A stretch of 64,000 nucleotides of DNA from Pseudomonas sp. Irchel s3b2 (GCF_900187445.1 NZ_FYEB01000006.1:237596-301595); one strand, 5' to 3'; shown: positions 17,450 to 26,482, counted from the stretch's first letter. The notes: a model not told the origin generated them from the letters alone. Made by a program: numbers and translations.

Positions 17450-19860
17450 TGACGGTTCCAGGCGGTTTCGGAGACCAGGCTCAAGCCATCGCCTTCCGAG
17501 TTATGGGCCAGCAACACGTCGAAAATATTCAATTGTCCGGGGCGCGTCAGGGCGCTGCGCAGGTGCGCTTCATCGAAGCTCACCAGACGTTCGCGGTGCA
17601 GGCTGATCGGCCCGACTCGCTCCAGCGGTGCCGCCAACGGCGCCGCACTGGTCACCGCGACCTGTTGTGCGCCATTGTGAGCGTAGCGTTTGTCGAGGTA
17701 GGTCTGAATCAGCGATAACAGACCATTGGTGAGGTAGAACAGGGTGACGTTACGCTTTGCCGCCCCGGGATCCTCGGCCAGTCCCTGGGCCAGCCGCGCC
17801 TCGATATCCGGCACCAGCGCCCGGGCGCCGTCGCCGATAAAGGCCAGAACATTGCCAGTCCCGGTCACGGCGATATAGGGCAAAGCCATCAGCGCATCGC
17901 CCATCAAGGCGCGCCCGTACCACCCGGAAAAACCCGGATCGGTGCGCGGCACGTTACGCACCGCCGAAATGCCGCAGCGGCCTACGTCATACACGCCGAT
18001 ATAGCGATAGTCCTGCTGCTCGATCAGTTCGCGCACCAGGTTGCCCAAGCGGCGAAAGAAATAGTTGGAGGTCATCGGCAGGGTTTCGATGTGGTCCGCC
18101 GCCACGCTCTCGCTGGTGGCGGACAATGCGTTGAGCTTGGCCCGGCGCAAGGCGAGAATCTGCGGCTCGACCTGCAAGCCCCGTTCGATGTGATCGAGAA
18201 ACACATCCAGCGGCACATCCAGGGCCAGGTCGGTAAAGGGCGAAAGATGTCGCGGCTCATGGTTGACCTGCACCACCCGCAACTGACGCTTGAGCTTGCC
18301 TTCGGAAAACGGCGTGGCAGCCTGGTCGACCTTGCCCTTGAGGAAGAACACGCAGTGGCTCTGCGGCCCGTTCAACTCGTGGTCGGTGTGCACGAACTGA
18401 TAGACCCGGCGGCTGAAGCCATATAACGACAATGGCCCCAGGTAGTGCGGCACCGGCCGCCCCTCATGGTAAGGGCCGACACTGCCGGGCTGGGTGATGC
18501 TGTCGGCCAGACCGATGGCGCCGCGTTCGGCCAGGGCATGGACTCGCTGCCGCTGTCGCTCACTGAGCTTGCCGCACTGCCAGAGCAGGTGCAGCGGCTG
18601 ATGGTTGATCAGATCCAGTGCCTGATCCAGCGCCTCGATCTGGGTGCTGTTCAGCAGCGTTGACGGGGTCGTCGGTGGCTCAGGCAAACGCACATCCAAC
18701 GGCACCAGAGGCCGGGATTCGAGTACCCCCTGGGTGGCCAGGATGAACACCGGTTCGGGCCGTTCGGCGAGCATCGCGAAAGCCTGCTCCAGGCAGGCGC
18801 CAATCTCTTCGACCTTGCGGATGAACACCTGGCGCAACCCTTTGGCCTCGATCACCCGACGTCCGTCGTTGTCACCGTCATGCGTCCCCTGGAAGGCATA
18901 CCAGACACTTTCCGGACTGTCGGCGCAAATGATCAGCCCCGGCGCGCCGAGGCGTTTGAGGTTGGCCAGGGTGCCGCGGAATTCATCGATCATGCCCGAG
19001 GTCACGGTGATCACATAAGCCCGCTCAAACAACTGCCAGCCAGCCATGGCGCTCACCGCCAGGCTGTGTTCGTTGCAACCACTGAGACAGCGCACGCCTG
19101 TGCCGGCGACGTTTTGCTGCATGGACTGGATCAACCCGGCCACCATCGAACCGGTATAGGAATGAAAGTCCCAGCGCTCCCGCCAGCGACTGCGCATAAA
19201 GCGCGTCACTTCGGTGGCCAGGCTCACCGACAACAGCGGACCGCTGATGGAGCGCGCCAGCAGGCGGTTGAAATGGGCATGCTCCAGGTGATCGAGGATG
19301 ATCCGCAACAAATCCGCGCGCCGCGCCGCGCGATCCTCCCCCACCACTCGCAGATGGCGATTGCCACCGATGCGGTTCATCCACCCTGGCAAGGCCGACA
19401 GGCTGCAATACAGCAATGCCGAATGGGGCGACAGGCGCGCGTTCGGCGCGGTGGCGATCAGCTCATCAAAAGGGTCTTCGACACCGGCCTGAGCTTGTTC
19501 ACCCAGGTCGAGAATGAACAGCTCGCTCGACAATCGCGGGTCGAGGTGGCGCAACCGTGATTGCGCCGCCTCGACCAAATCGAAGGTCATCAACCACAGA
19601 TCGGGCAGCGCAGCGGTATTCGCCGGGCTACCCTGCAGATAGTTCCGGGCCTGGACCATCAGGGTTTCCAGCACTGCCTCGCTCCGGGGGCGTGGCCCCA
19701 GGGCACGGTGCATTTCTTCGCAGCCTCCGATCGTCAGTGGCCAGTCAGCGGCAGTGACAGGTGGCTGCAAGCCGGCCTGCAACTGCTCAATGACAAAGGT
19801 CACATCCTCGATCAGAGGCTCGGACTGGGTAACCAGACAGATACCTAAGGTTGCCTTCAT
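17446..19860 (-). CDS. Thiamine-diphosphate-dependent enzyme-like protein, unknown substrate
   Basis: This 804-residue protein resembles ThDP decarboxylases in scattered signatures. A PYR-like stretch with a potential catalytic Glu (LSGCNEHSLAVSAMAG) is followed by TVTSGMIDEFRG. Near the C terminus a GDG (FIGDGARALVPDI) is followed about 35 residues later by LTNG, like the ThDP/metal-binding motif. About 150 N-terminal residues are not recognised. The open frame runs further upstream, but AAGGATGAGTCC-ATG at 19860 is the likely start. It overlaps the next gene by ATGA. It may decarboxylate or ligate a keto-acid precursor; this is inference. Confidence 0.65.
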   Translation of the reverse strand: MKATLGICLVTQSEPLIEDVTFVIEQLQAGLQPPVTAADWPLTIGGCEEMHRALGPRPRSEAVLETLMVQARNYLQGSPANTAALPDLWLMTFDLVEAAQSRLRHLDPRLSSELFILDLGEQAQAGVEDPFDELIATAPNARLSPHSALLYCSLSALPGWMNRIGGNRHLRVVGEDRAARRADLLRIILDHLEHAHFNRLLARSISGPLLSVSLATEVTRFMRSRWRERWDFHSYTGSMVAGLIQSMQQNVAGTGVRCLSGCNEHSLAVSAMAGWQLFERAYVITVTSGMIDEFRGTLANLKRLGAPGLIICADSPESVWYAFQGTHDGDNDGRRVIEAKGLRQVFIRKVEEIGACLEQAFAMLAERPEPVFILATQGVLESRPLVPLDVRLPEPPTTPSTLLNSTQIEALDQALDLINHQPLHLLWQCGKLSERQRQRVHALAERGAIGLADSITQPGSVGPYHEGRPVPHYLGPLSLYGFSRRVYQFVHTDHELNGPQSHCVFFLKGKVDQAATPFSEGKLKRQLRVVQVNHEPRHLSPFTDLALDVPLDVFLDHIERGLQVEPQILALRRAKLNALSATSESVAADHIETLPMTSNYFFRRLGNLVRELIEQQDYRYIGVYDVGRCGISAVRNVPRTDPGFSGWYGRALMGDALMALPYIAVTGTGNVLAFIGDGARALVPDIEARLAQGLAEDPGAAKRNVTLFYLTNGLLSLIQTYLDKRYAHNGAQQVAVTSAAPLAAPLERVGPISLHRERLVSFDEAHLRSALTRPGQLNIFDVLLAHNSEGDGLSLVSETAWNRQ

Positions 19861-19885
19861 GGACTCATCCTTACTCAAGTCAGAC

Positions 19886-21190
19886 TTACGATTGAATGGC
19901 TCGCTGTTGGGACCCATGGCCCTCAACTCGAGCCGGACCGGGCGCCAACCGCCATGTTGGCGCCTCTTTGTAAAAACCGGCCGTGGCCACTGCGATCGAA
20001 CGCCGGGCAGCCAGGGCCAGCGCACAGACCACGAACATCGCCAGGGACAGACCGGCCAGCATGCCCACATGGCCGCTGTGGTCGAGGAGCACCCCGGCGG
20101 CAATCGGCACCAGCATGCGTGTCAGCACGAACAGGCTGGCTTGCAGTCCGTAGTCGGCGGCTTGCCGATCTTCGCGGGAGAAAAACATCATCAGGGCGAA
20201 GACCAGTGTCGACACCGCGCCCATGGCCGTGGCCAACAAGAAAGCCGCAGCCACCAGCCAGGTCATCCCGGCCCGCAACCCCACCGCCGCTGTCAGCGCC
20301 AGCAGGGCAAACAAGGCCCAGAACATAAATAGCGGAATCGCCCGCCCCGCCCCCAGACGCTGAATCAGGCGACCACCCAGCAGGCTGGCCAAGGCCCCCA
20401 CCACGCCGCCGCCAACGCCAGCAATCAAGGCCACTTGTTGGGCGGCCATGCCCTGGTCCAGCAGCAGGGGTTTGAGGTACAGCCAGGCGGCGCCGACAAA
20501 GGGAAAGCTGCTCAGCAGTACCCAAGTCCACAGACGCGCACCGGGTTGGCGGAAATAGCCCGACCAGTCGGCCAGCGAGGGTTTGTCCGGTGCTGCATGC
20601 TCGGCAAAGCCTTCGCGCAGCCAGGCCAGGGGCAGCAATGCCAGCAGCAGACCTGCGGCCATCAGCAGAAACGGCGCCTGCCAACCCCAGCGGTTATGCA
20701 CCAGCAACATCACTCCGGCGCCGACAATGGCGCCGAGAAACAGCGCCGCCGAGCGAATGCCGCCGGCACGAATCCGCTCTGACGGCGGCAGCAACTTGAT
20801 CGCCAGCGCATTGACCGGGATATCCGCCCAGGTCGTCAGCACCCCGGCGGCGAACGCCAGGCCGAACAGGTACACGCGATTGACCGTGATCGCCTGCTGG
20901 CTGACCACTACCAGCAACAGCGCCAGCAACAGGCACAGCCCCAGGGCCCATGTTCGGTAATGCCCGCGTTCGCCGCGATAACGCTGCACGGGCAAGGCCA
21001 GGAGGAATTTGAACACTGCCGGCAAGCCGGCCAACTGGAACAGACCGATGTCGGTGCCGGACCAGCCGTGTTCGCGCATCACCAGTGGCAACCCGAGCAG
21101 CAGATAAATGCTCGGCACCGCCAACACGAAACTCAGCCAGCCAAAAAGCAGTTGCAGACGCCAGGCGCCGGCATCGCGCTGGCGATTCAT
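19886..21190 (-). CDS. AmpG/FptX-like inner-membrane transporter (probable siderophore importer)
   Basis: This 434-residue membrane protein has about twelve spans. Its N-terminal IYLLLGLPLVMREHGWSGTD followed by IGLFQLAGLP resembles the PAT/AmpG branch that contains the RhtX/FptX single-polypeptide siderophore permeases. The ATG at 21190 overlaps the methyltransferase stop (ATGA); the open frame upstream of that is spurious. Beside a TonB-dependent receptor, the simplest role is movement of the ferric chelate, or of the chelator, across the inner membrane. PdtE has this role in the PDTC system. Confidence 0.78.
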   Translation of the reverse strand: MNRQRDAGAWRLQLLFGWLSFVLAVPSIYLLLGLPLVMREHGWSGTDIGLFQLAGLPAVFKFLLALPVQRYRGERGHYRTWALGLCLLLALLLVVVSQQAITVNRVYLFGLAFAAGVLTTWADIPVNALAIKLLPPSERIRAGGIRSAALFLGAIVGAGVMLLVHNRWGWQAPFLLMAAGLLLALLPLAWLREGFAEHAAPDKPSLADWSGYFRQPGARLWTWVLLSSFPFVGAAWLYLKPLLLDQGMAAQQVALIAGVGGGVVGALASLLGGRLIQRLGAGRAIPLFMFWALFALLALTAAVGLRAGMTWLVAAAFLLATAMGAVSTLVFALMMFFSREDRQAADYGLQASLFVLTRMLVPIAAGVLLDHSGHVGMLAGLSLAMFVVCALALAARRSIAVATAGFYKEAPTWRLAPGPARVEGHGSQQRAIQS

Positions 21191-22227
21191 GAAGCACTCC
21201 GACGCGCCACCAGCACCGACACCGGCGTCATGGCGAAAGCCACTTCGGGGTAACTGTCGATATTGACGAAACCAGCCTGCTGCAAGGCTTCGCTCATGCC
21301 GCCGACGTGGGTTACTTGACGCCCGAGCATCTGCATTGACAGGTAATAAGGCATGACCCGCCGAGCGAGCTCCGGGTCTGCGGGGATTTCCGCATGGGCG
21401 CTGACCAGCACTCCGCCCGGGCGTAGCGCGGCATGAATCTTGGCCAGGGCCGCGGCCATGTCCGGGACGAAATGCAGCACCGAGGAACACCAGATCAAGT
21501 CGTAGCCTTCACCGATCGGATCGCTCGCCAGATCACCACCGCGTACATCCAGGCGCTGCTCCAGACCGGCCCGACGAATGTTATCCGCGGCCACGTTCAC
21601 GGTCTGGGCGAAGTCGAACACCTCGCCGGTGAGCATCGGGTTGTCCCGGGCCAGAGCAATGGCCACCAGCCCCGGGCCACCGCCCAGATCGAGCATCCGC
21701 CGCACGGCAGGGAACTCCGGCACCTGAGCCATCAGGCGCAACGCCACCTCCACGGTGACTGCCCGTTGCTCCTGGGCAATCTGCAAGCGCGCCGCCATGG
21801 TCCAGTTGTCGATGGTGGTCGCCAAATTCGGCGCTTGGCCGCTGAGCTGACCGGTGCGCACCTGTTCGCCAAGCTGGCTGCCGAAATGCCGCAAGCCGCG
21901 CAGGCGAAAGGCCCAGGCGTCACCGCAATAATCCGCGGCGTCGGCTCGCAGGTAATCGCTGGCCACTGCGGTGTTGCGGTAATGGGGCGGCTGGTGATCG
22001 TCGCGCTCCAGCAGTTCCATGCTCCAAAGCGCCTCCAGCCAGTAGCCGGTATTGGCTGGGTCGAGCTGTAATTGCCGGGCAATCGCCAAGGCAGAGGTCG
22101 GCACTTGCAGCAGGTTGAACAGCTTCCACTCAAGGGCAATGCGCAGGGCATCGGCGCGTACCGCCGCGAGGGTCAGGTCCCAATAAGGTTGCAGGGGATG
22201 GGGGGATGCCAGGTTGATATCGTTCAT
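21187..22227 (-). CDS. SAM-dependent methyltransferase (O-methyltransferase fold with dimerisation domain)
   Basis: This 346-residue protein has an N-terminal winged-helix dimerisation domain (ALRIALEWKLFNLL near residues 26-39) and a Rossmann methyltransferase domain with SAM motif I MLDLGGGPG near residues 178-186. The usual post-I acidic stretch follows. I chose the ATG at 22227; a GTG at 22257 overlapping the receptor stop (GTGA) is an equally possible start. A methyltransferase accompanies known thiocarboxylate siderophore loci. Its target, whether a biosynthetic intermediate or a thiol for detoxification, cannot be seen. Confidence 0.85.
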   Translation of the reverse strand: MNDINLASPHPLQPYWDLTLAAVRADALRIALEWKLFNLLQVPTSALAIARQLQLDPANTGYWLEALWSMELLERDDHQPPHYRNTAVASDYLRADAADYCGDAWAFRLRGLRHFGSQLGEQVRTGQLSGQAPNLATTIDNWTMAARLQIAQEQRAVTVEVALRLMAQVPEFPAVRRMLDLGGGPGLVAIALARDNPMLTGEVFDFAQTVNVAADNIRRAGLEQRLDVRGGDLASDPIGEGYDLIWCSSVLHFVPDMAAALAKIHAALRPGGVLVSAHAEIPADPELARRVMPYYLSMQMLGRQVTHVGGMSEALQQAGFVNIDSYPEVAFAMTPVSVLVARRSAS

Positions 22228-22253
22228 CGTTCGCCGCTCATTATTTTCATCGT

Positions 22254-24245
22254 TCACAGTTCGTAGCTGACCCGCAGGCCAATCTCCCGCGGCGGGCTAT
22301 AGACCCGGGCGGTGCCATTCAGGTAGCCGACGGCGTCGTAGCGCTTGTCGGCGGCGTTTTTCACGTAAGCGCAAATGCCGTAGTGGCTGAAGTCGTAACC
22401 GGCGTTCAGGTCGATCAGGCCGTATCCGCCACGGCTGTACTGGTTGGCCGAATCCAGGTAGGTCTTGCCGACGGCACTGATACCGCCCTGGGTGTACCAA
22501 CCCGCAGGAGCGTCATAGCGCAGGCTGAAGTGGCCGGTGAAGTCCGGCGCGTAGGGATTGCGATTGCCCTGGTAGTCGTTGCTGCCTTCCCTGAAATGCT
22601 CGAAACGGGTGCGGTTCAGACCCACGGCGCTGACCACCCGCCAGTTGTCGGCGAGCAGGTATTCGGCTTCCAGCTCGAGCCCGGTAGAGCGCGCCGAGGC
22701 GGCGTTGGTGATGTACACCACCCCAGGCTGAATGATCTGCTGCACCTGCATGTCTCGAACGTCCATCCAGTACAGCGCCGCCGAGTAACGCAGGCGTTTG
22801 TCATCGAGCCAGCCCTTGGCCCCGACCTCGTAGGTTTTGACTTTTTCCGGGTCGTAGCCGGGGTAATTGGCGGCGCTGGAAAAGGCGTTGAAACCGCCGG
22901 CGCGGAAACCTTCGGCGTAACTGCCATACAGATAAGCGTCGGGCTGCCATTCGTATTGCAGCGCCGCCTTGGGGGTGAAGCGTTGCCATTTGTCGCTCTG
23001 GCGGCTACCGACCGCCGGGTCGATATGCACCTTGTCCTGCTCGGCCCGGGCACCGAGCGTCAGCGTCCAACGATCGGCCAGCGGCATTACCCATTGGCCG
23101 AACAGCGCCGTGGTATTGCCACCCAGTTTCACGTCAGTGCGGGTCAGGCGCAGGGGCAGTTTCTGTTCATAGGACAGGTCGTGATCGTCGCGATCGGCAT
23201 AGGCGCCGAGCAGCCACTGGTTGTCGCGCCACTGACCTTCCAGGCGGAACTCCTGAGACAAGGTGTTCATATGAAAGTCGCGGACAAGGTGGAACAGGTC
23301 CGCCGGCATGAAATCCGTGTCCTGCCGGACCCGGTCGTAGAAGTCATTGCGCGCGGTGATCGAGCGCAGCTTCAAGCCGGAATCGAATTCATGCAGCACA
23401 TCCAGGGACAGGCTGCGGCCGCTGGAGTGATTCCAGCTTGAAGTACCGGAACGCACCTCGCGCCGTGAGGAATTCACCGCGCCCCACTGTGAACCACCGT
23501 CGCGATAATCCTGGCGGCTGTAGCGCAGATTGACGTCAGTGGCCAAACCCGGGGTCCAGCGCAGAACCGTCCGCGCGCTGTGCCGTTCGCGGTCATCGGC
23601 CTGGCCGCCCCGCCAGGCGTTGTCGATAAAGCCGTCCTGCTCCAGCCATTGCCCGGACACTCCGACATAGAGAGTGTCCGGCACCAGGGCGGTACTGGCA
23701 TCGGCGCTCAGGGTGCGTTGGTCGCGGCTGCCTACACCGGCTTCAAAACGCGCATAAGGCTCGGCGCCGGGTTGGCGGGTATGGATGCTCAGGACTCCGG
23801 CTTCGGCGTTGCGACCGTAAAGGGTCGACTGTGGCCCACGCAGGATCTCAATGCGTTCCACCCCCAGCAGGTTATGGTCAAAGCCCTGCCCCATCAGGGT
23901 CGGCACGCCGTCCACCAGCATCAGCATCGAAGATGAAAGCGCCGTTGGGCTGGAAGTCAGGCCGCGCACCACCGGCAGGTTGGTGCCAGATTGGCCGAAG
24001 GGCTGAAAGGTAAACCCGGGGGTGATCCGGGCCAGGCGCTCCAGATCATCGATGGCGCCCTTGCGCAGGTCTTCGCCGTTGAGCACCGACAGGCTGGCCG
24101 GGACCTTCTCCTGTTCCTGCTCGAACTTGTTGGCTGTGACGATCACCGACGGCAGTTCCGTCTGCGCGATCACAGTCGTCACACCACCCACCCAGCAGCC
24201 AACAAACAGCGTATAACCGCTGACTTCCAACACATGCTTGCTCAT
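22254..24245 (-). CDS. TonB-dependent outer-membrane siderophore receptor
   Basis: This 663-residue protein begins with a hydrophobic N-terminal segment and a TonB-box-like ELPSVIVTA. A plug domain follows (VPASLSVLNGEDL, then MLMLVDGVP, VERIEILRGPQSTLYGRNAEAG), then a 22-stranded barrel ending in the outer-membrane signature SYEL. It should import a ferric chelate. It is the first gene of the minus-strand operon, and a Fur-like site lies 72-90 nt upstream of its ATG. The divergent AraC-type regulator is probably its activator in the presence of the ligand, as PchR or PdtC are for theirs. Confidence 0.93.
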   Translation of the reverse strand: MSKHVLEVSGYTLFVGCWVGGVTTVIAQTELPSVIVTANKFEQEQEKVPASLSVLNGEDLRKGAIDDLERLARITPGFTFQPFGQSGTNLPVVRGLTSSPTALSSSMLMLVDGVPTLMGQGFDHNLLGVERIEILRGPQSTLYGRNAEAGVLSIHTRQPGAEPYARFEAGVGSRDQRTLSADASTALVPDTLYVGVSGQWLEQDGFIDNAWRGGQADDRERHSARTVLRWTPGLATDVNLRYSRQDYRDGGSQWGAVNSSRREVRSGTSSWNHSSGRSLSLDVLHEFDSGLKLRSITARNDFYDRVRQDTDFMPADLFHLVRDFHMNTLSQEFRLEGQWRDNQWLLGAYADRDDHDLSYEQKLPLRLTRTDVKLGGNTTALFGQWVMPLADRWTLTLGARAEQDKVHIDPAVGSRQSDKWQRFTPKAALQYEWQPDAYLYGSYAEGFRAGGFNAFSSAANYPGYDPEKVKTYEVGAKGWLDDKRLRYSAALYWMDVRDMQVQQIIQPGVVYITNAASARSTGLELEAEYLLADNWRVVSAVGLNRTRFEHFREGSNDYQGNRNPYAPDFTGHFSLRYDAPAGWYTQGGISAVGKTYLDSANQYSRGGYGLIDLNAGYDFSHYGICAYVKNAADKRYDAVGYLNGTARVYSPPREIGLRVSYEL

Positions 24246-24316
24246 TGGCTTTCCCCATCAATGAATCAGCGCACTGCCCATCTGGAGATGGCAGTTGACT
24301 TGGAAACATGCTATTC

Positions 24317-24335
24317 ATTAATGCGAATGCTTATC
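24317..24335. promoter_or_regulatory. Candidate Fur box between the receptor and AraC-type regulator genes
   Basis: The 19-mer ATTAATGCGAATGCTTATC matches the Fur consensus GATAATGATAATCATTATC at 13 of 19 positions, including the contiguous right-hand TTATC. It lies in the 159-bp divergent promoter region, where iron repression of both the receptor operon and the regulator would be expected. Confidence 0.6.
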
Positions 24336-24404
24336 ATGTAAATTAATATGGATTCTGGATCAATCCATATTCGAGCCGTAGCCCAATCAAGGAGGACAGT
24401 AAAA

Positions 24405-25370
24405 GTGGCGGTCTTACAGAGGATTTCCCAGTCGTATCGAGTCGCGTCAACGAACTCGCTGCAGGTCAGCAACGACGCTTGCGGCTGGATGCGCCAGCAA
24501 TTGCCGGAAGAGTTGGGCGAGTGCTATTCCGAGCGTTTGTGCCTGGATGACGACCTGATGGTGGTGCGCTCGCGCTACCGCCCCACACGCAACCTGATCG
24601 AGGAAACCGTCAGCCCGCACAATCGTCATATGCTGGTGATCACCTTCGGCATGCAGGGCGACTCCGGGTACAAGGGCGCCGACGGCTCGGCGGTGTCGTT
24701 TCGCGCCGGTTACACCACCATCACCTCGTTCCAGCTGAGTCTTGGCGAGCGCTGTTATGAAGCCGGGGCAACGGTGTCCCAGCTGCGGTTGCTGATAGGC
24801 GAAAGCATGCTCAACAAATACATTGGCGAGCAGCGCACTCGCCAATTGCTGGGCAACGGCAATGTCCGCCAACTGGCGTTCCAGAAGACGTCCGCGGCCA
24901 GCGCCAGCCATGCCACCGCCCTGACTCGCTACCTCAACCAAGGAGTGACCGGCACCCTGGACATGCACATTCACACCCTGAGCCTGCTCTCCGAACAGCT
25001 GAAACTGCTGAGCCCCGCGGCCAGCGCCGAAAGCCTGCAGTTCAGCGCGGTCGACATCGAGAAACTCGACCGTGCCAGGGACATCATGATCGAGCAGATG
25101 GACCAGCAGTTGACCATTCCCTACCTGTGCGCTGCGGTCGGGCTCAATGAGTTCAAACTCAAGGAAGGCCTGCATTACCGCTTCAACTCCACCCCGCACC
25201 GCATGCTTCACGAGATTCGCATGCGCAAGGCATACACCCTGCTCGAGAGCGGTTGTCAGGTGGCCCAGGCGGCGTATCAGGTAGGTTACAAGTTCCCCAA
25301 CAATTTCAGCGCGGCCTTTACCCGGTTTTTCGGCAAGCCACCCAAAACGGTATTTGGCAAGCGTCGCTGA
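24405..25370 (+). CDS. AraC-family transcriptional regulator (PchR-like)
   Basis: This 321-residue protein has a C-terminal AraC DNA-binding domain. The first helix-turn-helix is around LTIPYLCAAVGLNEFKLKEGLHYRF and the second around CQVAQAAYQVGYKFPNNFSAAFTRFFG. The frame is open from 24348, but a GTG at 24405 with GGAGGA nine bases before it is the best start. Divergent orientation from a TonB receptor gene is typical of siderophore-responsive AraC activators. It probably senses the ferric chelate and activates the minus-strand operon. Confidence 0.9.
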   Translation: MAVLQRISQSYRVASTNSLQVSNDACGWMRQQLPEELGECYSERLCLDDDLMVVRSRYRPTRNLIEETVSPHNRHMLVITFGMQGDSGYKGADGSAVSFRAGYTTITSFQLSLGERCYEAGATVSQLRLLIGESMLNKYIGEQRTRQLLGNGNVRQLAFQKTSAASASHATALTRYLNQGVTGTLDMHIHTLSLLSEQLKLLSPAASAESLQFSAVDIEKLDRARDIMIEQMDQQLTIPYLCAAVGLNEFKLKEGLHYRFNSTPHRMLHEIRMRKAYTLLESGCQVAQAAYQVGYKFPNNFSAAFTRFFGKPPKTVFGKRR

Positions 25371-25386
25371 GCAATCAGCGACGCGC
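25363..25386 (+). terminator. Hairpin overlapping the stop of the AraC-type gene
   Basis: GCGTCGCTGA-GCAA-TCAGCGACGC is a perfect 10-bp stem with a 4-nt loop spanning the stop codon. There is no T-run after it, so termination may be Rho-assisted or the hairpin may simply stabilise the 3' end. Confidence 0.45.
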
Positions 25387-25960
25387 TCCAGCAGACCTGA
25401 CGTTCGTCGCTGCGCAATGCTCTCTTCCAGCACCCTTTATCAAACCGCGCTTCAACTCATATCAAAAATTGCTTTTAAAACAATCGGTTGAAGCGCGTTG
25501 ATCGATTATTGGACAAAAGGCTAGATTTTTGACTAGTGGCATTTGACAGGCTGCCGGGAGTGGTCGATACCTAACAAGGTTGACGTATAACAAAGATGAA
25601 AGTCCGTTAGTGGATATACGCCACCCCCAGCTTGGTCACGATCGAAAAGTGCTTGTTTTTCAAAGGGCCGAAAGTTCGGCCCCCTGCGGTAGCTTTGGTC
25701 AACGCAAGACCATCACCCTATAGCGTTAAGTGATCTTTACACTTTTCACCAAGAACTCTTATTGCAGCACAACACAAACGAATTGCGCGCGCCCGATTGC
25801 TGACTCGACTTAGCGGCGCATGACATGTTTCATTATTGATACACCCGTTACAACAACTTAACACCTTCGCGATTCTTCTTTACACAAAGAGCCGGAATCG
25901 TAACGGTGTCCCTGATGCGTGAACAGGCGTGCTTAAACCAATGCTACGGAGCTTGCCAGT
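25371..25960. other. Long non-coding leader region of the exopolysaccharide locus
   Basis: There is no convincing gene in this 590-bp AT-richer stretch. It probably holds the promoter and 5' leader of the exopolysaccharide operon. A perfect TTGACA (25543-25548) followed after 17 nt by a weak GATACC is one promoter candidate. An ops-like motif with a preceding hairpin lies at 25665-25696. Confidence 0.5.
25665..25696 (+). promoter_or_regulatory. ops/JUMPstart-like element with upstream hairpin
   Basis: TGCGGTAGCTTT at 25685-25696 matches the ops core GGCGGTAGYNT except at its first base. It is immediately preceded by a hairpin (GGGCCGA-AAGT-TCGGCCC). It lies 265 bp upstream of an RfaH paralogue. 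In enterobacteria, ops in the leader of polysaccharide operons pauses RNA polymerase and recruits RfaH for antitermination. A similar arrangement here is inference from the match and position. Confidence 0.6.
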
Positions 25961-26482
25961 ATGTTAACAAGTACCCAAAGCTCTAACTGGTATCTTTTGC
26001 AGTGTAAGCCACGTCAGGACGAACGGGCAAAAATCAACTTATTGCGACAAAACTACGTCATTTTTTGCCCGCAAATCATTAGCCAGCGCCTGATTCATGG
26101 CAAACCCCAAAACGCCCTTGAACCCCTCTTCCCGGGGTATCTTTTCATTCAGCTAAGCCGTGACGACAGGTGGGCACCTTTGCGCTCAACCCGGGGTGTC
26201 AGCCGAGTCGTCGATTTCAATCATGGCCCGGCAGTGGTCCCTGACGACGTCATCGAGCACCTGCGTAATCGATGCTTTAAACCACCAGAAATGCAGGAAT
26301 TCCAACAGTTCAAGCCCGGAGAAGCACTGCAAATAACCCGAGGGCCGCTGTCAACACTCGAAGGTATTTTCCTGACCATGTTAGGGGACGAACGAGTCAT
26401 GATTCTGCTTCACTTCCTGAATAGAGAACAACAAGTTCGTGTCCCGCTGACACACATTGAACGATTGCAGCCTCAAGTTTAA
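25961..26482 (+). CDS. rfaH: RfaH-like NusG paralogue (transcription antiterminator)
   Basis: This 173-residue protein has the NusG N-terminal fold (WYLLQCKPRQDERAKINLLRQNYVIFCP, then LFPGYLFIQL near residues 62-71). A C-terminal KOW-like region follows (FKPGEALQITRGPLSTLEGIFL). Dedicated RfaH paralogues bind RNA polymerase paused at ops sites and allow full transcription of long surface-polysaccharide operons. The gene sits just after a matching ops-like site and before the polysaccharide genes, so it may both depend on and serve that site. It is distinct from housekeeping nusG, which is normally next to secE. Confidence 0.9.
   Translation: MLTSTQSSNWYLLQCKPRQDERAKINLLRQNYVIFCPQIISQRLIHGKPQNALEPLFPGYLFIQLSRDDRWAPLRSTRGVSRVVDFNHGPAVVPDDVIEHLRNRCFKPPEMQEFQQFKPGEALQITRGPLSTLEGIFLTMLGDERVMILLHFLNREQQVRVPLTHIERLQPQV

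Noticed and set aside
17446..20103. Extended start of the ThDP-like gene at 20103
   Set aside because: The added residues overlap the transporter gene and are Trp/Arg-rich shadow sequence; a good ribosome-binding site precedes 19860.
24348..24404. Upstream start of the AraC-type regulator at 24348
   Set aside because: No ribosome-binding site there; GGAGGA is placed correctly for the GTG at 24405.
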